64,000 nucleotides of DNA from Aureimonas sp. SK2 (GCF_029813115.1 NZ_JAPZDS010000010.1:124001-188000), one strand, 5' to 3'; positions 35,240 to 44,232 are shown, counted from the stretch's first letter. Program-made: numbers and translations. Notes: generated from the sequence alone by a model not told the origin.

Positions 35240-36714
35240 CGGTCCTTCGCGAACTCGCCCTGCCCGAACTCCTCGTCGCGCTGCCGCTCCTGGCGGCGCT
35301 GGTCTCGCTCGTCCAACCGTCGCGGCCGGGCCTCGTCCTCGCGCTCTCGCAAGGGGCTCAGGTCGCCTGCGCCGTGGCGCTCGCCGCCACGGTCTGGACC
35401 GGCGGGCCCGTGGCGCGCGCCGTGGGCGGCTGGGAGCCGCCGCTCGGGATCGTCCTCCATGCCGATGGGCTGGCCACCGCCTTCGTCCTCGCCTCGACGA
35501 TGCTGATGCTCGGCGTCGGGGCCTTTGCGCATCTCTCCTCGGAACTCGCGCGCGTGCGGGGGCCGGGACCCTTCGCCTTCTGGCCGCTGTTCCATCTGAT
35601 GGCGGCCGCCCTGGCGGTGCTCTTCCTGTCGCGCGACCTCTTCAACCTCTATGTCGGCCTCGAGCTTCTCACCATCTCGGCCGTCGGCATGGTCGCGCTC
35701 GGCAGCGTCGCGGCGGCGACCCGCTACCTTCTCTTCGCGCTGATGGGTTCGCTCGCCTATCTCGCCGGCGTCGTCCTCTTCTACGCGGCGGCGGGAACGC
35801 TCGACATCGACTTCCTGGCCGCAAGCGGCGGCGAGCCGACGGTCGTGGGCATCGGCGCGGCCCTCGTGACGGCGGGGCTCCTCGTCAAGACGGCGCTGTT
35901 TCCCTTCCACGCCTGGCTGCCGGAAGCCCACGGCAGCGCCCCGGCCCCGGCGAGCGCCCTCCTTTCCGCCCTGGTCGTGAAGGCCTCGTTCCTGATCCTC
36001 GCGCGCCTGTGGTTCGAGATCCTGCCCGACGCGGGACCGGACGCGCTGATGCAGCTCCTCGGCCTTCTCGGCGCCTGCGCCGTGATCTACGGCTCGCTTC
36101 TGGCCCTGCGCGAAGACAGCCTGAAGCGCATCGTCGCCTATTCCACGGTCGCGCAGCTCGGCTACCTCTTCTTCGTCTTCCCGCTCGCCGCCGTCGGCGG
36201 CGCGAGCGAGCCGATCGAGGCGGCCGGCTGGTCCGGCGCGATGATCCATGCCCTGTCGCACGCCTTCGCCAAGTCCGCCCTCTTCCTCTGCGCGGGGATC
36301 GTGGTGACGGCGCGCGGCGGCGGCACGCTGGAGCACATGCGCGGGCTGGCCCGTGCCCTGCCGATGACGATCACCGCCTTCGGCCTTGCCGCCGTCTCGA
36401 TCATGGGCCTGCCGCCGAGCGGCGGCTTCATGGCCAAGTATCTGATGCTCACCTCGGCGCTGGCGCAAGGCAAGCTCGCGCTGGCGCTCGTCATGCTCGT
36501 CGGCGGACTGCTCGCCGCGATCTACCTGTTCCGCCCGCTGAACGCGGCCATGGCCAGGTCGGACGTGCCGGAGATCCGCCCGGTGCCGCGCAGCCTGGAG
36601 CTGATCGCGCTCGGCCTCGCGCTCGTCGCCACGCTTCTCGGCATCTTCTCGGCCGCCCCATACGAGTTCCTGCAGATCGGCCGTCCGGCCATCACCGGCG
36701 AGGCGATCCCATGA
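35236..36714 (+). CDS. Antiporter-like proton-conducting subunit 1 (MrpD/MbhH-like)
   Basis: This 492-residue ND2/ND4/ND5-family subunit has about 14 helices. All residues of the proton path are present: TM5 glutamate E143 in FNLYVGLELLT, lysines in LLVKTALFPFHAWLP and LVVKASF, and the TM12 lysine in HAFAKSALF. It is the first of three consecutive antiporter-like subunits. The ATG overlaps the previous stop by four bases. Confidence 0.9.
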   Translation: MTVLRELALPELLVALPLLAALVSLVQPSRPGLVLALSQGAQVACAVALAATVWTGGPVARAVGGWEPPLGIVLHADGLATAFVLASTMLMLGVGAFAHLSSELARVRGPGPFAFWPLFHLMAAALAVLFLSRDLFNLYVGLELLTISAVGMVALGSVAAATRYLLFALMGSLAYLAGVVLFYAAAGTLDIDFLAASGGEPTVVGIGAALVTAGLLVKTALFPFHAWLPEAHGSAPAPASALLSALVVKASFLILARLWFEILPDAGPDALMQLLGLLGACAVIYGSLLALREDSLKRIVAYSTVAQLGYLFFVFPLAAVGGASEPIEAAGWSGAMIHALSHAFAKSALFLCAGIVVTARGGGTLEHMRGLARALPMTITAFGLAAVSIMGLPPSGGFMAKYLMLTSALAQGKLALALVMLVGGLLAAIYLFRPLNAAMARSDVPEIRPVPRSLELIALGLALVATLLGIFSAAPYEFLQIGRPAITGEAIP

Positions 36715-38183
36715 GCGCGGCCGTTCCCGTCCTGCTTCTCCTCTGCGCCTTCGTGCCCGCCGTGATCACGCTGTTCCTGCCGGAGCGCCGGGCCGCGCTG
36801 CGCAACCGCATCTCGATCGGCTCGGCCCTCGTGAAGCTCGCGCTCGTGGCCTATCTCATCGAAAGCGTCAGGCGGGGCCAGACGTTCGAGGCCCGCTTCG
36901 CCTTCGTGCCGGGCCTCGACATGGTGCTGCGCGTCGATGCGCTGGCCCTCCTGTTCGTGACGCTGTCGGTCTTCCTGTGGCTGGTCACCACGATCTACGC
37001 GATCGCCTATTTCGGACGGGGCGCCAACCTCTCGCGCTTCTTCGGCTTCTTCAATCTGTGCGTCTTCGCCACCACGGGCATTGCCCTGTCGGGATCGCTC
37101 ATCACCTTCTTCTTCTTCTACGAGCTCCTGACCCTCTCCACCTGGCCGCTCGTGATCCACAAGGGCGACGACAAGTCGATCGCGGCCGGGCGCACCTATC
37201 TCACCTATACGATGGTCGGCAGCGCGGCCCTCCTCCTCGGCATCGTCTCGCTGGAAGGGCTGGCCGGGCCGGTCGAGTTCGTGCGTCCCGGCTCGCTGGA
37301 TGCGATCGACCCCTGGGCGCTCAGGGCGATCTTCGTCCTGTGCATCGGAGGCATGGCGGTGAAGGCCGCGGTGTTCCCCCTGCACGGCTGGCTGCCCAAG
37401 GCGATGGCCGCGCCCGCGCCGGTCTCCTCGCTGCTTCATGCCGTCGCGGTCGTGAAGGCCGGCGCCTTCGGCATCGTGCGCTTCGTCTACGACGTCTACG
37501 GCACCGCGCGGGTCGACGCCCTGTCGCTCGCCCTGCCGCTCGCGATCCTCGCCTCCTTCACGATCCTCTACGGCTCGGTCCTCGCCGTGCGCCAGACGGA
37601 CATCAAGCGGCGCCTCGCCTATTCGACCGTCAGCCAAGTCTCCTACATCGTGCTCGGCGCGAGCCTCGCCGGGCCGATCGCCACGATCGGCGGCCTCGTC
37701 CACCTCGTGCACCAGGGCCTGATGAAGATCACCCTGTTCTTCGGCGCGGGCGCGCTGGCCGAGCGGATGGGCGTGACGCGGATCGACCAGCTCGACGGGG
37801 CCGGCCGTCGCATGCCGATCACCATGGCCGCCTTTTCCATCGCCGCGTTCGGCATGATCGGGGTGCCGCCGGTCGCCGGCTTCGTGTCGAAATGGTATCT
37901 CGGCCTCGGCGGCCTGCAGGGCGGCGAGACCTTCGTGGTCGGCGTCCTCGTCGGTTCGAGCCTGCTCAACGCCGCCTACTTCCTCCCGCTCCTCTACCGG
38001 GCTTGGTTTCTGCCACCGCGCGAGGGGTCGCGCGCGCCGGAGGGGGGAGAGGGCCCGCGGGCGCTGATCTGGCCTGCCGCCGTGACCGCGGCGGCGGCGC
38101 TCGGCGCCGGCCTCTTCGCGGCCTATCCGCTCTCGCCGCTCGGCTGGGCCACGAGCATCGTCGAGGAGTTCTACTCGCAGTGA
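36711..38183 (+). CDS. Antiporter-like proton-conducting subunit 2
   Basis: This 490-residue member of the same superfamily has its TM5 glutamate at E138 (FFFFYELLT), lysines in MAVKAAVFPLHGWLP and VVKAGAFG, and the TM12 lysine in HQGLMKITLFF. The sequence after TM5 (WPLVIHKGDDKSIAAGRTYL) is reminiscent of the ND5-like subgroup found in Mbs/Mbh-type and formate-hydrogenlyase-type complexes. It overlaps both neighbours. Confidence 0.89.
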   Translation: MSAAVPVLLLLCAFVPAVITLFLPERRAALRNRISIGSALVKLALVAYLIESVRRGQTFEARFAFVPGLDMVLRVDALALLFVTLSVFLWLVTTIYAIAYFGRGANLSRFFGFFNLCVFATTGIALSGSLITFFFFYELLTLSTWPLVIHKGDDKSIAAGRTYLTYTMVGSAALLLGIVSLEGLAGPVEFVRPGSLDAIDPWALRAIFVLCIGGMAVKAAVFPLHGWLPKAMAAPAPVSSLLHAVAVVKAGAFGIVRFVYDVYGTARVDALSLALPLAILASFTILYGSVLAVRQTDIKRRLAYSTVSQVSYIVLGASLAGPIATIGGLVHLVHQGLMKITLFFGAGALAERMGVTRIDQLDGAGRRMPITMAAFSIAAFGMIGVPPVAGFVSKWYLGLGGLQGGETFVVGVLVGSSLLNAAYFLPLLYRAWFLPPREGSRAPEGGEGPRALIWPAAVTAAAALGAGLFAAYPLSPLGWATSIVEEFYSQ

Positions 38184-39868
38184 TCGACGCGCTCTCGCCC
38201 CTCTTGATCCTTCTGGCGGTCGCGCTGCCGCTGGCGCTCGCGCTGGCGGCGGCCCTGCCGGCCTTCCGTGCGCGGGCGCTCGATCTCCTGCCATTCGCGC
38301 CGCTGCCGAGCCTTGCCGCCGCGCTCCTCGCCACCGAGGGCGCGCGCGTCGGCGTGCCCGAACTTCTCTTCGGCGTCCGTCTGGAGCTGCGGGGCGAAGG
38401 GCGCCTCTTTCTCGGCTTCGCCTCGTTCCTCTGGTGCCTTGCGGGGCTCTATGCCCGTTCGGAAATGCGGGGGACGCAGCGGCCGACGCTGTTCGCCGTG
38501 TCCTGGTGCCTGGCGCTCGCCGGCAATCTCGGCGTCTTCCTGGCCGGGGACGTCGTCACCTTCTACACGGCCTTCGCGTGCCTGACCTTCGCGGCCTATC
38601 CGGCGATCGTATCGAGCGGCACCGAAGCGGCCTATCGGGCCGGGCGCGTCTACATGGTCTTTTCCGTGGCGGGCGAGACCGCGCTCCTCGCCGCCCTCAT
38701 GCTGGCCGCGTCCGGGGCCGTGTCGCTGTCGATCGGCGGGGTCTCGGCCTCGATTGCGTCCCTGCCGCAGCGCGACGTGGTGCACCTGCTTCTGCTCGTC
38801 GGCTTCGGCATCAAGGCCGGTCTCGTGCCGCTCCATCTCTGGCTGCCGCTGGCCCACCCAGCCGCGCCTCCGGCGGCGTCCGCCGTCCTGTCGGGCGCCA
38901 TGGTCAAGGCCGGCCTCTTCGGTCTCATGCGCTTCATGCCGGGCGACGGGGCGCTGGGCGACGCCTGGCCACTTCTGCTTTTGGCGCTCGGCCTCGCCGG
39001 CTGCTTCTACGGCATCGCGATGGGGCTGACGCAGACCAAGCCGAAGACGATCCTCGCCTATTCCACCGTCAGCCAGATGAGCCTCATGGTGGCGCTGCTG
39101 TCGGCCGGCCTCGGCGAGGGCGCGGCGGGCGCCGCCTTCGGCGCCCTGTCGCTCTATGCGCTGCATCACGGACTCGCCAAGGGTGCGCTGTTCATGGGAG
39201 CCGGGCTCGCCCCCCTCGCCCGGCCCGGCGCGCGGATCGGATTTCTCGCGCTTCTGGCCCTGCCGGCCCTTTCCGTCGCCGGCCTGCCGCTCACCGGCGG
39301 CGCCTTGGCAAAGCTCGCGGGCAAGATGCCCTTCTCGGGCGCGGCCGAAACGCTGGTGACGCTTTCGGCCGCCGGCACCACCCTCGTCATGCTCCGCTTC
39401 CTGGCGGCGGCGGGCAGCCAAGCGGGGTCCGGGAGCGAGCGGCTTCCCGCGGCCCGCCTCGCGCCGATGATCGCCGCGACGCTCGCGGCCGTCGCGCTGC
39501 CCTGGTGGCTCTTTCCGGCGCTCTCCGGACAGGATCTCGGCTACGTCCTGCGGCCGGACAACCTGTGGAGCGCGGCCTGGCCCGTCGCGCTCGCGGCCGC
39601 CGGCTTCCTGGTCTGGCGACGGGCGGGGTTTCCGGCGCCGGCCGTGCCGCCGGGCGATATCCTCGTCCCCCTCACCGCGGCCCTCGAAAGGCTGCGCAAG
39701 CCCTGGGCCGCCATCCACTATCCGCCCTTTCCCAAGCGGCGCAGCGCGCAGCTCCGGGCGCGCGGGATGAAGGTCCTTCTCGCCTCGGAGCGCGGGCTGC
39801 TGAGCTGGTCCCTGGCGGGGCCGCTCGTATTGGCGGTGGTTCTCTTTGCCGCCCTCTACCGTCCCTGA
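38180..39868 (+). CDS. Antiporter-like subunit 3, TM5 glutamate replaced
   Basis: This 562-residue membrane protein of the same superfamily has a long C-terminal extension (about residues 440-562) with further helices and a basic loop. TM7/8 lysines K212 (FGIKAGLVPLHLWLP) and K243 and TM12 lysine K334 (HHGLAKGALF) are present. The TM5 position that holds glutamate in its two neighbours is alanine here (A133, FYTAFACLT). It starts with GTG overlapping the previous stop. The subunit may be structural or have an altered proton route. Confidence 0.87.
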   Translation: MIDALSPLLILLAVALPLALALAAALPAFRARALDLLPFAPLPSLAAALLATEGARVGVPELLFGVRLELRGEGRLFLGFASFLWCLAGLYARSEMRGTQRPTLFAVSWCLALAGNLGVFLAGDVVTFYTAFACLTFAAYPAIVSSGTEAAYRAGRVYMVFSVAGETALLAALMLAASGAVSLSIGGVSASIASLPQRDVVHLLLLVGFGIKAGLVPLHLWLPLAHPAAPPAASAVLSGAMVKAGLFGLMRFMPGDGALGDAWPLLLLALGLAGCFYGIAMGLTQTKPKTILAYSTVSQMSLMVALLSAGLGEGAAGAAFGALSLYALHHGLAKGALFMGAGLAPLARPGARIGFLALLALPALSVAGLPLTGGALAKLAGKMPFSGAAETLVTLSAAGTTLVMLRFLAAAGSQAGSGSERLPAARLAPMIAATLAAVALPWWLFPALSGQDLGYVLRPDNLWSAAWPVALAAAGFLVWRRAGFPAPAVPPGDILVPLTAALERLRKPWAAIHYPPFPKRRSAQLRARGMKVLLASERGLLSWSLAGPLVLAVVLFAALYRP

Positions 39869-39887
39869 AGCGGAGGGCGCATCGGTA

Positions 39888-40643
39888 TCAGGCGGCCGTC
39901 CTGTCGACGATGACGTGGCGCCGGCCCTGCGAACAGGTCTCGACGCGGGCTTCGACGCGGTAGACCGCGCGCAGCATGTCCGACGTGATGACCTCCGCCG
40001 TCGAGCCGCCCGCCGCCATGCGCCCGTCGGCGATCACGATGGTCTGGTCGCAGTAGCGCAGCGCATGGTTGAGATCGTGCAGCGCGATCAGGACCGCCAT
40101 CCCGCGCTCGGCCGCGCGCCGGGACATGAAGTCGAGCACCTCGATCTGCCGGTAGAGATCGAGCGCGGAGGTCGGCTCGTCCATCAGGAGGACGTCGGGA
40201 TTGCGCACCAGCGCCTGGGCGATGGCGACGAGCTGGCGCTGGCCGCCCGAGAGTTCGCCGAGGCCCCGGAAGGACAGCTCGGTGATCTTCAGCGCGGCGA
40301 GGATGCCGTCGATCTCGGACAGCTCGCCGTCGCTGACGCGCCAGCCCGAGCCTTGCTTGGCGGCGAGAAGCACGGATTCGTAGACGGTCAGGACGGCATT
40401 GCCGCCGGTGTCCTGGGGCATGTAGCGGATCGCGTCCGCCCCGGCTCGCGCATCCGTCAGATGCACCGTTCCCGGGCCGGAGATCAGCCCCGCGATCCGC
40501 CGGAAGAGGGTCGACTTCCCCGCTGCGTTCGGGCCGATCACCGCCGTCAGCGTGCCGCACCGCAGGAGGCCGGTGGCGATGTCCGACAGGATCGTGCGTT
40601 TGCCGTAGGAGGCGCCGAGGCCGTCGAGCGCGAGGGCTACCAT
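39888..40643 (-). CDS. Iron-siderophore/cobalamin-type ABC transporter ATP-binding protein (FecE/FepC-like)
   Basis: This 251-residue ATPase has Walker A GPNAAGKST (about 37-45), signature LSGGQRQ, Walker B VLLMDEPTSALD and an H-loop in IALHDLNHAL. It energises the FecCD-type permease encoded immediately upstream, whose end it overlaps by seven bases. The start beginning MVALALDG follows from that overlap. The substrate class (ferric siderophore, heme or B12) is inferred from the permease and binding protein. Confidence 0.92.
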   Translation of the reverse strand: MVALALDGLGASYGKRTILSDIATGLLRCGTLTAVIGPNAAGKSTLFRRIAGLISGPGTVHLTDARAGADAIRYMPQDTGGNAVLTVYESVLLAAKQGSGWRVSDGELSEIDGILAALKITELSFRGLGELSGGQRQLVAIAQALVRNPDVLLMDEPTSALDLYRQIEVLDFMSRRAAERGMAVLIALHDLNHALRYCDQTIVIADGRMAAGGSTAEVITSDMLRAVYRVEARVETCSQGRRHVIVDRTAA

Positions 40644-41704
40644 GCGCGTTTCCGGTTGGTGAAGATCAGGACGAAGAAGAAGGGCACGCCGACAAGGGCC
40701 GTGATGACGCCGATCGGCAGGATCGCGCCCGGCAGCAGCGTCTTGGAGACCACCGACGTCACGGACAGGAGCAGCGCGCCGCACAGGACGGAGGCCGGCA
40801 GGAAGAAGCGCTGGTCCTCGCCCACCAGCATGCGCGCCATGTGCGGGCCGACCAGCCCGACGAAGCCGATCGTGCCGACGAAGGCGACGGGGATGGCGGC
40901 CAGGAGGCTGACGGTCAGCATGGTGCGCAGGCGCAGACGCCGCACGTTCACGCCGAAGCTCGCCGCCTTGTCCTCGCCGAGGCGAAGCGCGGTCAGCGCC
41001 CAGGCCTGGCGGGCGAAGAGCGGCACGGTGACGACGAGGACGGCGGCCGTGATCGCGACCTTCGGCCAGGTCGCCTTCGTGAGGCTTCCCATGGTCCAGA
41101 ACACCACGGCGGCCAGCGCCTGTTCCGAGGCCAGATACTCCAGGAGCGACAGGAGCGCGTTGAAGGTGAAGACGAGGGCGATGCCGAGGAGCACGATCGT
41201 CTCCACCGTGACGCCCCGCATGGTGGAGGCGAAGTGGATGAAGAGCGCGGCGGCCATCGCCATCAGGAAGGCGTTGATCGGCACCATGTAGTTGATGGCG
41301 ACGGGCAGGATCGCGGTGCCGGCGACCAGCGCCAGCGCCGCGCCGAAGGCGGCGGCCGCCGAGATGCCGAGCGTGAAGGGGCTCGCCAGGGGGTTGGCGA
41401 GGATAGTCTGCATCTGCGCGCCGGCCACCGAGAGCGAGGCGCCCACCGTCACCGCCATCAGCGCGATCGGCATGCGGATGTCCCAGACCACGACGCGGAG
41501 CTGGTCGCTGACGGACGAGGCGTCGAACAGGGCGTCGAGGACCTGTCCGACCGCGTAGTTCGCCGGCCCCAACGCCATGTCGACGCAGATGCTGACGAGA
41601 AGGGCGGCCAGGAGGACGAGGAGAAGGGCGATACGGCGAAAGGCGAGGACGCGATAGCGCCCCTGCCCCTCCGCCGCGCACTCGGGCAGGGCGATGGCGC
41701 TCAT
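40637..41704 (-). CDS. FecCD-family ABC transporter permease
   Basis: This 355-residue inner-membrane permease has about ten helices. FecCD-family landmarks are LANPLASPFTLGISAAAAFGAAL (split in two by the helix break), GAVFWTMGS-like AVVFWTMGSL, and FVGLVGPHMARMLVGEDQR near the C-terminus. The start beginning MSAIALP overlaps the binding-protein stop by four bases (ATGA), which settles it against a longer reading. It probably forms a homodimer, as there is only one permease gene. Confidence 0.93.
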   Translation of the reverse strand: MSAIALPECAAEGQGRYRVLAFRRIALLLVLLAALLVSICVDMALGPANYAVGQVLDALFDASSVSDQLRVVVWDIRMPIALMAVTVGASLSVAGAQMQTILANPLASPFTLGISAAAAFGAALALVAGTAILPVAINYMVPINAFLMAMAAALFIHFASTMRGVTVETIVLLGIALVFTFNALLSLLEYLASEQALAAVVFWTMGSLTKATWPKVAITAAVLVVTVPLFARQAWALTALRLGEDKAASFGVNVRRLRLRTMLTVSLLAAIPVAFVGTIGFVGLVGPHMARMLVGEDQRFFLPASVLCGALLLSVTSVVSKTLLPGAILPIGVITALVGVPFFFVLIFTNRKRAW

Positions 41705-42834
41705 TTCGGGTCCGTCAGCGAGACGAAGTAGCCCGGCTTGTAGTCGAGCGGCAGGAAGCGGGCGTGCAGTTCCTTGAACGTCGCTTCCGGGTCGAGGTCG
41801 CGGAACGCTTCGGGATGCAGCCACTTGGCGATCTCCTGGATCGCCACGAACTGGTAGGGATTGTTGTAGAACTGGTGCCAGATCGCATGGACCTCGCCGT
41901 TCTCGACCGCCTTGATGCCGGTGAAGGCGGGACGCTTTGTGAGCGCCTCCAGCTTCTCGCGCGCCTTGGTGAGATCCGCCCCGTAGCCGACGCCGACCCA
42001 GTTGCCCCCGGGCACATAGCCCTCCCAGTTGCCGCCGGTGATGATCACCTGGTCGGGGTTGGAGGCAATGATCTGCTCGGGGTTGACCGTGCCGAACGTG
42101 CCGGGGATGAGGTCCTTGGCCATGTTCCGGCCGCCGGCGATCTCGACCATCTTGCCGAAGTTCTCGTCGCCGAAGCTCATGCAGCAGTCGTCGGAATAGC
42201 CGCCGGCGCGCTCCATGAAGACGAGCGGGGCCTTGGGCTTCTCCCTTGCCAGCACGTCCGTCACCGCCGCGATGCTCTTGGCGCGGAAGGCGATAAAGTC
42301 CTCGGCCACCTCTTCCTTGTCGAAGAGCTTGCCGATCAGGCGCATGGAGGGCTCGGTGTTCACCATCGGCTTCTCGCGGAAGTCGACATAGACGAGCGGG
42401 ATGCCGACCTTGGCCAGCGTCTCGATATAGCCCGCCTCCTCCGTCGCCGTCTTGGCGTCGACGTTCATGAGAATCACGTCGGGCTTCAGCGAGACGGCCT
42501 GCTCGACGTCGAACGTGCCGTCCTTCATGCCGCCGAAGGTCGGCAGCTTGGCGATCTCCGGATACTTGGCGAGATAGGCCGCATAGGTCTCGGGGTCGGC
42601 CTTGCCGAGATCGTCACGCCAGCCGACGATATGCTCGAAGGGCGCCTCGCGCTCAAGCGCGGCGACGAAATAGATCTGGCGTCCCTCGCCCAGGATCACC
42701 CGCTGGACCGGCGCCTCGACCTGGACCTCGCGTCCGGTCACGTCGGTGACGGTCACCGTTTCGGCCAGCGCCGTGCCGGCTAGGAACGGCAGACAGACGA
42801 AAGCGGCAAGCATGGCGTAGCGCGTGGTCGACAT
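41701..42834 (-). CDS. Iron-complex ABC transporter substrate-binding protein (FecB/BtuF-like)
   Basis: This 377-residue periplasmic protein has a Sec signal peptide (hydrophobic 7-22, cleavage after GTALA) and two lobes of the class III binding-protein fold. The segment VTDVTGREVQVEAPVQRVI opens the mature protein, as in FecB/FepB proteins. An unusual adjacent cysteine pair lies in YSDDCCMSFGDENFG in the middle of the protein. It is the first gene of a three-gene operon and is divergent from a methyltransferase gene. The ligand is unknown; an iron chelate is the default inference. Confidence 0.9.
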   Translation of the reverse strand: MSTTRYAMLAAFVCLPFLAGTALAETVTVTDVTGREVQVEAPVQRVILGEGRQIYFVAALEREAPFEHIVGWRDDLGKADPETYAAYLAKYPEIAKLPTFGGMKDGTFDVEQAVSLKPDVILMNVDAKTATEEAGYIETLAKVGIPLVYVDFREKPMVNTEPSMRLIGKLFDKEEVAEDFIAFRAKSIAAVTDVLAREKPKAPLVFMERAGGYSDDCCMSFGDENFGKMVEIAGGRNMAKDLIPGTFGTVNPEQIIASNPDQVIITGGNWEGYVPGGNWVGVGYGADLTKAREKLEALTKRPAFTGIKAVENGEVHAIWHQFYNNPYQFVAIQEIAKWLHPEAFRDLDPEATFKELHARFLPLDYKPGYFVSLTDPK

Positions 42835-42899
42835 TGCGGACCCCCTGGTGGACGACGGCGCGTTCTACGAATACTGGAAAACCGTGGTCAACTATTATG

Positions 42900-42915
42900 T
42901 TTTAGAAGCATTCAA
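42900..42915. promoter_or_regulatory. Possible Irr/ICE-like iron-control box
   Basis: TTTAGAA-GCA-TTC resembles half plus a partial second half of the alphaproteobacterial iron-control element (TTTAGAA...TTCTAAA, quoted from memory). It lies between the divergent iron-type binding-protein and methyltransferase genes, in an AT-rich patch. Confidence 0.3.
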
Positions 42916-42925
42916 GGCGGAACGC

Positions 42926-43735
42926 ATGACGGACGATGTGACCGGGCGCAGCAACTACGGTCTTCGGGAGGACATCCAGGCGTTCTGGTCGGAGCGCGCG
43001 GCGACCTTCGACGAGTTCCCGGGGCACGAGATCTTTTCCGACGCCGAGCGCCGAGCCTGGCACCGGCTCCTGACGCGCCATCTCGGGCCGGCGAACGGGC
43101 GCGCGGCGCTCGACCTCGCGTCCGGCACCGGCGTGATCTCCCATCTCCTCGACGATCTCGGCTTTCGCGTCACCGGCCTCGACTGGTCCGAGGCGATGAT
43201 CGCCAAGGCCAGGGCGAAGGCGGCCTCGCGGGGCCGCTCCATCGCCTTCCGCCTCGGCGACGCCGAGCGGATCCTGGAGGACGACGCGAGCTTCGACGTC
43301 CTCGTCACGCGCCACCTCGTCTGGACCCTGGTCGATCCCGCGGCCTGCTTCCGCGAATGGTCGCGCGTCCTGAAGCCGGGCGGCACGCTCTTGGTCGTGG
43401 ACGGCGATTTCGTGCGGTCGAGCCTCGCGGAGCGTCTCCTCGCGCGGCTGGAAGCGGTCCTGCCGGGCTGGGCGAGAGCCGCCGCCGCTCCCTCCCTGCC
43501 GGCCGCCCTCCTCCAGCGGCACCGGGACATTCTCTCCCGCGTCCACTTCAAGGACGGGGCGAGAGCCGAGGACATCGCGTCCATGCTGGGCGAGGCCGGC
43601 TTCGTCGACATCGGCATCGACACCCGCCTCGGCGCCATCCACCGCGCCCAGGCGCGGCACATGCCATTTCCCAAGGGCTTGGCGCGGCAGGTCCAGCATC
43701 GCTACGCCGTCACGGCGAGGAAGCCGCAGACGTGA
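42926..43735 (+). CDS. Class I SAM-dependent methyltransferase
   Basis: This 269-residue methyltransferase has SAM motif I LDLASGTGVISHLL (about residues 56-69), motif II near VTGLDWSEAMI, and the post-motif region LKPGGTLLVVDGDF. The start beginning MTDDVTG is preceded by AAGGCGG; a longer frame beginning at 42824 would overlap the start of the divergent binding-protein gene and is rejected. Its position, divergent from an iron-type ABC operon, suggests a role in modifying or processing a chelator, but this is only contextual. Confidence 0.82.
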   Translation: MTDDVTGRSNYGLREDIQAFWSERAATFDEFPGHEIFSDAERRAWHRLLTRHLGPANGRAALDLASGTGVISHLLDDLGFRVTGLDWSEAMIAKARAKAASRGRSIAFRLGDAERILEDDASFDVLVTRHLVWTLVDPAACFREWSRVLKPGGTLLVVDGDFVRSSLAERLLARLEAVLPGWARAAAAPSLPAALLQRHRDILSRVHFKDGARAEDIASMLGEAGFVDIGIDTRLGAIHRAQARHMPFPKGLARQVQHRYAVTARKPQT

Positions 43736-43754
43736 CGATCCGAGGCTGGGGGGC

Positions 43755-44129
43755 TCAGGAGACGACGGCGACCCGTTCGACCGCCGCCAGCACCTGGGAG
43801 GGAAGGTAGGGCTTGCCGACGAAGCCCAGCGGCTTCCATCCGAGGCCGCGCGCCCGCTCCTCCTCTTCCATGTGCGCGGAAACGAACAAGGCTTCCACGC
43901 CGTGCTCCCTGCGCAGCCTGTCCGCCGCCTCGATCCCGTCGTCGCCCCGGGCGAGGTCGATATCGAGGACGGCGAGGTCGAGAGGAGCCGAGGCGCCCGC
44001 CATCCGGAGCGCCTGCGCCGTGGTCATCGCGATCCCCACCACGACGTGCCCGGCCTCGGTCAGGATATCCTGAAGGTCCAGGGCGATGACGGCTTCGTCT
44101 TCGACGATCATGACCCGCAGGCTGCGCAC
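43755..44129 (-). CDS. Stand-alone receiver-domain response regulator
   Basis: This 124-residue protein consists of one REC domain with an acidic pair near D11 (VEDEAVIALDLQ), phosphoacceptor D56 (VLDIDLARG) and the lysine in FVGKPY. There is no output domain. The GTG at 44129 has GGAG seven bases upstream and is preferred over the ATG six codons later. A GGAAC-N16-GGTT promoter lies about 30 bases upstream, so it probably belongs to the general stress response. The sequence type (DLARGDDGIEAADRLR) resembles single-domain regulators that signal to hybrid HWE kinases in that network. Confidence 0.85.
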   Translation of the reverse strand: MRSLRVMIVEDEAVIALDLQDILTEAGHVVVGIAMTTAQALRMAGASAPLDLAVLDIDLARGDDGIEAADRLRREHGVEALFVSAHMEEEERARGLGWKPLGFVGKPYLPSQVLAAVERVAVVS

Positions 44130-44158
44130 GATACCACTCCGTTCGACATGTCGTCGTG

Positions 44159-44183
44159 AACCGGCAAGCGCCGGACTCGTTCC
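44159..44183 (-). promoter_or_regulatory. EcfG-type general stress promoter for the response regulator
   Basis: On the minus strand, GGAAC (44183-44179) is followed after exactly 16 bases by GGTT (44162-44159). This fits the alphaproteobacterial EcfG consensus GGAAC-N16/17-CGTT in all but one base. The gene starts 30 bases downstream. Confidence 0.6.
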
Positions 44184-44232
44184 GGCGCGGCGATGCGTCG
44201 AGCGCCCTTTGCGGCAGGACGGTTCGCCCCCC

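Noticed and set aside
42824-42925. An upstream start for the methyltransferase.
   Set aside because: It would overlap the start of the divergent binding-protein gene and run through the promoter region; the ATG at 42926 has a ribosome site.
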